NCBI GenBank assembly: GCA_900546795.1
Contig: UREG01000089.1
Span: 1-5,896 of the forward strand
Reading direction: 5' to 3'
Source of the DNA: an uncultured Veillonellaceae bacterium
GTDB lineage: Bacteria > Bacillota > Negativicutes > Veillonellales > Megasphaeraceae
Length of the DNA: 5,896 nucleotides
Shown here: positions 1 through 4,428 of the stretch, one piece after another
Numbering within the stretch: the stretch's first letter is position 1
How the letters are laid out: each line of letters begins with the position of its first letter
Made by a program: the position numbers and the translations under genes
Notes under the pieces: model-generated
The model's database searches: none
What the model was told of the DNA's origin: nothing
Seen by the model: only the letters and a program-made list of their open reading frames with translations

Positions 1-357
1 CCGTCCTGCCTGCGGCCGGTCATGGCGAAACATCGGCCCAATGTAAAAGAGTTTATGCAGCTGCTGATCGCCATATAATTTATGTTCCAAATACGCCCGT
101 ACAACGGACGCCGTATTTTCAGGACGCAGGGTGACGCTTCTTCCGCCCCGGTCCTCAAAAGTATACATTTCTTTCGTTACGACATCGGTCGTTTCCCCGA
201 TACCGCGCAAAAATAATTCCGTGTGTTCAAATATCGGTGTTCTGATTTCACCAAAACCATAGGCTTTGCAAAGGCTGCGAATTTTCTCTTCCAGTTTTTG
301 CCAGTCCCGCATTTGTTCCGGCAGGAAATCCTGCGTTCCCCGTGGTGCTGTTATCAT
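1..357 (-). CDS. hisS: Histidyl-tRNA synthetase, N-terminal part (3' end beyond window)
   Basis: This class II aminoacyl-tRNA synthetase charges tRNA-His with histidine, using ATP, in the cytoplasm. The first 119 codons are present, in frame to base 1; the full protein is usually about 420 residues. The start MITAPRGTQDFLPEQ is the classic HisRS N-terminus. Motif 1 helix and strand follow (about residues 25-60, with PIFEHTELFLRGIGETTDVV). Next come TLRPENTA (76-83), part of the histidine/ATP pocket, and the beginning of motif 2, MFRHDRPQAGR (109-119), whose Arg111 corresponds to the ATP-contacting arginine. The ATG overlaps the hemZ stop codon in an ATGA (4 nt), and a strong AGGAGG lies 9 nt upstream inside hemZ, so translation is probably coupled to hemZ. 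In relatives aspS normally follows hisS. There is no space for a T-box leader. Identification is very secure; nothing looks abnormal, and the truncation comes only from the window edge. Confidence 0.97.
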   Translation of the reverse strand, partial: MITAPRGTQDFLPEQMRDWQKLEEKIRSLCKAYGFGEIRTPIFEHTELFLRGIGETTDVVTKEMYTFEDRGGRSVTLRPENTASVVRAYLEHKLYGDQQLHKLFYIGPMFRHDRPQAGR

Positions 358-1790
358 AGCCTTTCTCCTCCTCTATATATCGTCTCCATCCACTGCCGCC
401 GTTTCCGGCTGTTCTTTTCCCAGTCTGCAATATAGGCAGCGATAGATTTCGGCATATATACTTTTTCTAATTTTTTATCGGGCCGCACAATCTTGGTCGA
501 GCTTCCCGGCCCGATTCCCACAACCGTCTGCCGCTCTTCCATCATCTGGATATTATACCGGCACCAATACGGCGGTCGGGCATATCCGATATTTTCAAAA
601 TTTCCCGTCATATAGGTCTGGCGGTACCCGTAGTAGGGAAGGTATCCCTTCTCTTTCAGCATGTCCCGCGATTCTCTCAGCATGCCTTCTACGTCTTCCG
701 GCGGCGGCAGTTCCGCTTTCATCGGGTGATGGTAAAGCGGCGCCCCGGTTTTCAACGATAACGTATGAATTGTAACATTTTCCGGCGCTAATTGGCAAAC
801 GATTTCCATATTTTCCGCCATATCCCGCCGGGTCTGGCCGGGAAGACCGGCAATAAAATCCATATTGACTTCCAGTCCCAGCCGTTTCGCTTCTTCATAC
901 ATATGGTAAATATCTTCTACGGTATGACGACGGCCGATTTTATCCAACAGCCGCTGCTGCATCGTCTGCGGATTCACGCTGATCCGCTGTACGCCGCCGG
1001 CTTTCAGTGCTTCCAGCACCGCCGTATCGGCAGTATCCGGGCGGCCCGCTTCTACCGTATATTCCGTCACGTCCGGCAAATGAAGCTGCACGGCTTCCAA
1101 TATCCGTTCCAAATAGGAAAGAGGCAGACAGGTCGGCGTCCCGCCGCCGATGTAGAGCGTATCCGGGACAAGGCCTATATCTGCCGCCAGCCGGCCGGCT
1201 TCGGCAATGTCTTGGATCAGTGCATTGGCAAACGCGTCCAGCATTTCCGACCGTTCCGTTTCAATCAGCATTGACGGAAACGAACAGTAAATGCAATGGC
1301 TGGAACAATACGGAATCCCGATATAATAGGATATTTTTCGATATCGTTCGTCATTTAGCCGGCCAGTCCATAGATACGGCCGCTGCCGCTGGGCAATCCC
1401 GGCAATCAGATCCGCCTTTTCGTCTGCCAGTCCATATTGAGTCCGCAGGATTTCTATTACTTTTGCAGCAGAAACCCCCGTATCCAATAGGTTGTGAACC
1501 AGCTTAACCGGCCGGACGCCGGTCAAATAACCCCAGCCTGTTTTGCGGCGGCCGTCTTTTTCTTCGATCCATTGCATCAGCGCCCGACGCATTTCGTCCA
1601 GCGATCGGCCCTGTCCTGTATATACCGTTTCGCCAGCCGTCCCTATCAGCTGCACCGCATCATTTTCCCGCCGCAGCGCAACCGTAATTTCCGCCGGTTC
1701 GCCCTGATGATAGCCTAAATAGGCCATGGTCTGCCCAATCTGGCTTTTCCATTCGTCCGGCCCCGTATACCGATAGGTCTTACTCTTCAT
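354..1790 (-). CDS. hemZ: HemZ, radical-SAM coproporphyrinogen III dehydrogenase-like protein
   Basis: The protein has 478 residues from ATG 1790, close to the roughly 500 usual for HemZ. The family is annotated as oxygen-independent coproporphyrinogen III dehydrogenase (oxidative decarboxylation of two propionates to vinyls, using SAM and a 4Fe-4S cluster). An N-terminal domain of about 150 residues typical of HemZ carries WGYLTGVRPVKLVH (86-99). The radical-SAM core has CSSHCIYC (Cys162, 166, 169) and GGGTP (215-219), then VEAGRPDT, RISVNPQT and NMDFIAGLPGQT. A C-terminal HemZ signature follows (YYGYRQTYMTGNFENIGYA, then NIQMMEERQTVVGIG). The extra fourth Cys of HemN (CxC) is absent; Phe171 is there, as in HemW, so the reaction is not proven by sequence. 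The start overlaps fur by 11 nt. A further in-frame ATG at 1826 has no good ribosome site and would need a 47-nt overlap, so 1790 is preferred. The stop overlaps hisS. Family identity is secure, biochemical role less so. Confidence 0.93.
   Translation of the reverse strand: MKSKTYRYTGPDEWKSQIGQTMAYLGYHQGEPAEITVALRRENDAVQLIGTAGETVYTGQGRSLDEMRRALMQWIEEKDGRRKTGWGYLTGVRPVKLVHNLLDTGVSAAKVIEILRTQYGLADEKADLIAGIAQRQRPYLWTGRLNDERYRKISYYIGIPYCSSHCIYCSFPSMLIETERSEMLDAFANALIQDIAEAGRLAADIGLVPDTLYIGGGTPTCLPLSYLERILEAVQLHLPDVTEYTVEAGRPDTADTAVLEALKAGGVQRISVNPQTMQQRLLDKIGRRHTVEDIYHMYEEAKRLGLEVNMDFIAGLPGQTRRDMAENMEIVCQLAPENVTIHTLSLKTGAPLYHHPMKAELPPPEDVEGMLRESRDMLKEKGYLPYYGYRQTYMTGNFENIGYARPPYWCRYNIQMMEERQTVVGIGPGSSTKIVRPDKKLEKVYMPKSIAAYIADWEKNSRKRRQWMETIYRGGERL
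367..372 (-). promoter_or_regulatory. Ribosome binding site of hisS
   Basis: A perfect AGGAGG on the minus strand ends 9 nt before the hisS ATG at 357-355. It lies within the last codons of hemZ (Gly-Gly-Glu) and supports the chosen hisS start. A ribosome finishing hemZ at 354 would already cover it. Confidence 0.85.
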
Positions 1791-2235
1791 CCTTATGCTG
1801 TTCCTGGCATTCTTTGCAATAGCCATATACTTTTAACTGATGGTCCACCGTTTTGAAATGCATCTTCCGTTCCAGCATGGTTTCCAGGCTCTCGAGCATA
1901 TCGTCTTCAAACTCGTCTACTTTGCCGCAGCCCAGACAAATCAGGTGATGATGGAAATGGCTCAATTCCGCATCATTTAATTCATATCGGTTCCGGCCGT
2001 CGCCAAAATCCATTTTGCGGAGCAGATCCAGCTCTGTAAATAGATCCAGCGTACGGTAAATCGTCGCCAATCCAATTTCCGGCGCTACTTTTTTTACCAT
2101 CACATATACGTCTTCTGCGCACAAGTGCCGTTCCGTACTGTCTAAAAACGCCTGCAAAATGATCTGCCGCTGCGATGTGAGTTTATATTTTTTCTTTTTG
2201 ATCCGTTCCTTGAGTTTTTCCATTGTAATATTCAT
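1780..2235 (-). CDS. fur: Fur-family ferric uptake regulator
   Basis: This cytoplasmic metal-dependent repressor has 151 residues, standard for the family. The N-terminal winged helix includes YKLTSQRQIILQ (17-28) and the recognition region PEIGLATIYRTLDLF (52-66). FGDGRNRYEL (77-86) leads to the dimerisation domain. The metal ligands HFHHHLICLGCGKVDEF (93-109) are intact, with His126 and His132 beyond. Two CxxC pairs (Cys100/103 and Cys140/143) form the structural zinc site. At the position where PerR has its oxidation-linked Asp (D104 of B. subtilis PerR) this protein has Glu108, as Fur does, and EIGLATIYRTL closely resembles B. subtilis Fur; hence Fur rather than PerR or Zur. The start at 2235 follows the transporter stop by only 2 nt and has AAGG at 7-nt spacing; in-frame ATGs at 2301 and 2223 lack such support. 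No Fur box can fit upstream outside coding sequence, so expression probably comes from the operon or a promoter hidden in the transporter gene. Confidence 0.93.
   Translation of the reverse strand: MNITMEKLKERIKKKKYKLTSQRQIILQAFLDSTERHLCAEDVYVMVKKVAPEIGLATIYRTLDLFTELDLLRKMDFGDGRNRYELNDAELSHFHHHLICLGCGKVDEFEDDMLESLETMLERKMHFKTVDHQLKVYGYCKECQEQHKDEE
1802..1805 (-). promoter_or_regulatory. Weak ribosome binding site of hemZ
   Basis: AGGA, read on the minus strand, sits 11 nt before the ATG at 1790-1788, a little far for an ideal site; AAGG directly abutting the ATG is too close. The weak site, inside the fur coding sequence, suggests hemZ depends on re-initiation by ribosomes finishing fur at 1780 (11-nt overlap). 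Confidence 0.45.
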
Positions 2236-2237
2236 GG

Positions 2238-3329
2238 CTATACCTTCCCTTCTGTATGTTGCGTATGCTGTACCATTCGTTTGTACCGATTGTAATACCA
2301 CATATGTTTTGCCAGTACCTGCAATATGGCCGTCACCGGAACTGCCAGCATCATGCCTTTGACGCCAAACAAGGCCCCGGCTACCAGCAGGGCAATCACG
2401 ATCACCACCGGATGGAGCGAGATGGCGCTGCCCATCACTTTCGGCATGATGATATGTCCGTCAATCTGCTGTACGATAATATAAAATATCAGCACTTTGG
2501 CTGCAACAGAAAATCCCATTACTGCTCCCAGCGCCACTGCCGGCACCGCGCCGATGATCGGCCCGATGATCGGTATCCATTCCGTAACGGCCGCCAGGGC
2601 AGCAATCAGAATCGAATACGGGATATCCATGCTCCACATGCCAATAAAAATAACCGTTGAAATAATACAGCTCATGATCAACTGCCCGGTCAGATAGGCT
2701 CCGAGTATTTCCCGAATCTCCTGCAGTACGATCGCCAGCTGCAATCGGTGCGGCGCTGGAAACAGTTCAATAAAGTTATCCCGCATTCTCGCTCCGTCTT
2801 TCATAAAATAAAAAGTAATAATGGGAACGACAAACAGCTCTACCACCGCTCCGGCAGCGTTGAATACCGCCTGTACGCCCCGCTGCAGCATGTCAATTCC
2901 ATAATTTCCCACTTTAATAATGGTATCGTTGATGACTTGCTGCACTTGTACCGGCACTTCCAAAAAGCTGTATGTCCGGCCGATCACTTCCGGCAGCAGC
3001 GCCAGCTGTCCCATAAGAACAGAAAAATTCTGCAAAAATTTATTGAGCTGTACAAAAAAAGGAACTACAATCACCTGAAAAAGGGAAAAGACCAGTGTGC
3101 CAAAAATTACGAACGAAATAATGATCGGCACGTCTACGGGCACCTGTTTCCAGCCTGCTTTTTGTATCCCCCGCTGAATGATTCGGCTCAGCGGAAGCAG
3201 TATGATCGCTAAAAACAAGGACACGATCACCGGCCAATACATGGATGAAGATTCGGCCACAATCCAAAGGCATCCGGCAGCCACGGCGATGCGCAGCCAA
3301 TATTGCGACGATTTCATAAGCGTAAGCAT
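2238..3329 (-). CDS. AI-2E family (UPF0118) polytopic membrane protein
   Basis: The 363-residue inner-membrane protein belongs to the AI-2E transporter family (Pfam PF01594). Hydrophobic segments lie at about residues 11-26, 31-52, 66-92, 158-177, 212-234, 238-270, 275-287 and 307-338, with a long soluble stretch around 93-155. Family signatures are VVPIITFYFMKDG (167-179), EWIPIIGPIIGAVPA (250-264) and, near the C-terminus, GHIIMPKVMGSAISLHPVV (291-309) and GALFGVKGMMLAVPV (318-332). The last residues are basic and His-rich. The family name comes from E. coli TqsA, linked to autoinducer-2 export; other members are linked to Na+/H+ antiport or have no known substrate, so no substrate can be named here. 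The start follows the hydrolase stop by 1 nt, with only a weak ribosome site (AGAGGG at 11 nt, or GGGG at 5 nt), suggesting coupling. ATG at 3317 (codon 5) is a possible alternative. The gene separates the hydrolase from fur and hemZ and may be a lineage-specific addition. Confidence 0.92.
   Translation of the reverse strand: MLTLMKSSQYWLRIAVAAGCLWIVAESSSMYWPVIVSLFLAIILLPLSRIIQRGIQKAGWKQVPVDVPIIISFVIFGTLVFSLFQVIVVPFFVQLNKFLQNFSVLMGQLALLPEVIGRTYSFLEVPVQVQQVINDTIIKVGNYGIDMLQRGVQAVFNAAGAVVELFVVPIITFYFMKDGARMRDNFIELFPAPHRLQLAIVLQEIREILGAYLTGQLIMSCIISTVIFIGMWSMDIPYSILIAALAAVTEWIPIIGPIIGAVPAVALGAVMGFSVAAKVLIFYIIVQQIDGHIIMPKVMGSAISLHPVVIVIALLVAGALFGVKGMMLAVPVTAILQVLAKHMWYYNRYKRMVQHTQHTEGKV
2243..2247 (-). 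promoter_or_regulatory. Ribosome binding site deciding the fur start
   Basis: GAAGG, part of a purine run GAAGGGAAGG on the minus strand, is 7 nt from the ATG at 2235-2233 and overlaps the last codons of the transporter gene. It selects the ATG at 2235 over an in-frame ATG at 2301 inside the transporter gene and one at 2223. Confidence 0.7.
2551..2573. repeat. Two tandem 11-bp palindromes (CCGATGATCGG) inside the transporter gene
   Basis: CCGATGATCGG occurs at 2551-2561 and again at 2563-2573, separated by one C. Each copy is a perfect 5-bp inverted repeat around a central G. The repeat encodes the PIIGPIIG part of the conserved AI-2E family motif, so it is probably a product of the protein repeat and not a DNA-binding site. 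Confidence 0.6.
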
Positions 3330-3330
3330 A

Positions 3331-3966
3331 TCAGCCCCGGCCCTCTACATAAGGATTGCAGCGCCGTTCTGTGCCGATATCCGTCGAAGGGCCGTGCCCC
3401 GGATATACCTGCACGCTGTCCGGCAGAACCATCAGTTTTTCCTGTATGCTCTCGAGCAGCTGTTCATAGAATCCGCCGTATAAATCGGTGCGGCCGATGG
3501 AGCAGCGAAACAGCGTGTCTCCGGAAAAGAGTACCTGCGCCTCTTTGTCATAAAAGCAGACGCCGCCTTTACTGTGTCCCGGTGTTGCCAGCACCTGCAG
3601 CACCATGCTGCCGATCGTTATTTCATCGCCGTCGTGCAGAATATGTTCCGGCGACTGGCAGACGATCTCTTTGCCCATAAACAGGGAAAGGTTCATGCGG
3701 GAATTGCTGATCAGCGATAAATCGCCTTCGCCGATATATACGGGGGCTCCGGTCAATCGCCGCAGTTCTTCCAGCCCGCCGATATGATCCGCATGGCCGT
3801 GTGTCAGCAGGATCGCTTCCAGAGAAAGCCCCTGTTTATCCAGCTGTTCTTTGATAAATCCGCCATGATACGCCGGATCGATGACACCGGCTTTTTTTGT
3901 TGTCTCATCGATAACAATATAACAGTTCGTCCCCAACGGGCCGAGTTCCATATGTATAATTTGCAC
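3331..3966 (-). CDS. Metallo-beta-lactamase-fold hydrolase, YcbL / glyoxalase II-like
   Basis: The 211-residue cytoplasmic hydrolase has two metals bound by HGHADH (His56, His58, Asp60, His61), His131 in ATPGHSKGG, Asp150 in SGDTLF and His191 in YPGHGP. The SIGRTDL signature (156-162) and the ending PGHGPSTDIGTERRCNP are those of YcbL-type glyoxalase II-like proteins. The long C-terminal substrate domain of classical GloB is absent. Likely substrates are thioesters such as S-lactoyl thiols, but sequence alone cannot decide. The start is GTG 3966, directly behind AAAGGAGG at 6-nt spacing; the first ATG (3951, codon 6) has no such site. The gene begins 12 nt after dtd and ends 1 nt before the transporter. 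This hydrolase commonly sits beside dtd and rel in Clostridia-type genomes, which may hint at a housekeeping or translation-linked role (inference). All catalytic residues are present. Codons 24-25 form an A7 run. Confidence 0.93.
   Translation of the reverse strand: MQIIHMELGPLGTNCYIVIDETTKKAGVIDPAYHGGFIKEQLDKQGLSLEAILLTHGHADHIGGLEELRRLTGAPVYIGEGDLSLISNSRMNLSLFMGKEIVCQSPEHILHDGDEITIGSMVLQVLATPGHSKGGVCFYDKEAQVLFSGDTLFRCSIGRTDLYGGFYEQLLESIQEKLMVLPDSVQVYPGHGPSTDIGTERRCNPYVEGRG
3872..3898 (+). terminator. Terminator-like hairpin plus T7, antisense to the hydrolase gene
   Basis: On the plus strand GCCGG (3872-3876) pairs with CCGGC (3887-3891) around a 10-nt loop and is followed at once by seven T (3892-3898). 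This has the form of a short intrinsic terminator, but only for transcription running against the genes. The stem has just 5 bp and lies in a conserved coding stretch (Lys-Lys-Ala-Gly-Val-Ile-Asp-Pro), so chance is a serious alternative. Confidence 0.22.
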
Positions 3967-3972
3967 TATATG

Positions 3973-3980
3973 CCTCCTTT
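3973..3980 (-). promoter_or_regulatory. Strong ribosome binding site selecting a GTG start
   Basis: AAAGGAGG on the minus strand is 6 nt from the GTG at 3966-3964 and overlaps two bases of the dtd TAA stop (3981-3979). It is the longest anti-SD match seen in the window and fixes the GTG start of the metallo-hydrolase. Confidence 0.85.
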
Positions 3981-4428
3981 AAAATGTTTTCTGACTGTCC
4001 AATAATATAGTGACCGGGCCATGGTTGTCCAGAGAAACGATCATTTCCGATTGGAATCGTCCGGTCTCCGTATGGACTCCCTGACCGCGCATATACGCCG
4101 CCATTGCTTCATAAAGCCGGTTCGCTTCTTCCGGCGGCGCGGCCATATCAAATCCAGGTCGCCGTCCTTTTCGGACGTCGCCGTACAGCGTAAACTGTGA
4201 AATCAATAAAATTTCTCCCTGAACGTCCAGCAGCGAACGGTTCAGCTTGCCCTGGTCATCTTCAAAAATCCGCAGATTCAAAATTTTATCTGCTATATAT
4301 TTCATATCTGCGTCTGTATCGCCTTTGCCTACGCCCAGCAGCACGGTCAGCCCCGGCCCAATCCGGCCTACCGTTTCTTCGCCTACCGTTACGCTGGAAC
4401 GCAGCGTCCGCTGTACTACCGCTCTCAT
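3979..4428 (-). CDS. dtd: D-aminoacyl-tRNA deacylase (DTD)
   Basis: The enzyme hydrolyses D-aminoacyl-tRNAs (and mischarged Gly-tRNA-Ala in characterised members), recycling the tRNA and keeping D-amino acids out of proteins. The protein has 149 residues, the usual family length. The N-terminus MRAVVQRTLRSSVTVG is diagnostic. The catalytic SQFTLYGD (77-84) is followed by KGRRPGF (87-93), and the C-terminal NHGPVT (135-140) contains the Gly137-Pro138 cis pair that enforces chirality. The stretch before it reads GRFQSEM (123-129) where many DTDs have GRFGADM, a mild variation. The ATG overlaps the rel stop in ATGA (4 nt), with AGGAGG at 6-nt spacing inside the end of rel, so it is very probably coupled to rel, its usual partner in Firmicutes. 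The adjacent cluster also contains hisS, fitting a translation-fidelity role. Function is secure from conserved motifs. Confidence 0.97.
   Translation of the reverse strand: MRAVVQRTLRSSVTVGEETVGRIGPGLTVLLGVGKGDTDADMKYIADKILNLRIFEDDQGKLNRSLLDVQGEILLISQFTLYGDVRKGRRPGFDMAAPPEEANRLYEAMAAYMRGQGVHTETGRFQSEMIVSLDNHGPVTILLDSQKTF

Noticed and set aside
792..1507. Long plus-strand open frames opposite hemZ (792-1274 and 1007-1507)
   Set aside because: They lie antisense to the conserved radical-SAM core of hemZ, show no recognisable domain, and have Arg/Pro/His-rich composition typical of frame shadows.
1791..1826. Upstream in-frame hemZ start at 1826, giving a 490-residue protein
   Set aside because: No good Shine-Dalgarno precedes it, it deepens the overlap with fur to 47 nt, and the added residues (MAIAKNARNSIR) do not resemble the HemZ N-terminus.
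2236..2301. Upstream in-frame fur start at 2301, giving a 173-residue protein
   Set aside because: It would add 22 residues not found in Fur, lies wholly inside the transporter gene, and has no ribosome site as good as the one serving 2235.
2281..2340. Possible internal minus-strand promoter before fur (TTGCAG ... TGG-TATTAC)
   Set aside because: The spacing between the two elements is about 21 nt and TATTAC matches the -10 consensus at only four positions; too weak to list as a promoter.
2866..2896. Perfect TTGACA on the minus strand at 2896-2891
   Set aside because: No -10-like hexamer at 16-18 nt; the nearest TATTCA is about 24 nt away and the interval is G+C-rich coding sequence.
3054..3060. 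A7 run (T7 on the coding strand) in the transporter gene as a terminator or slippage site
   Set aside because: No stem-loop precedes the T-run on the coding strand; it simply encodes Phe-Phe in a hydrophobic segment.
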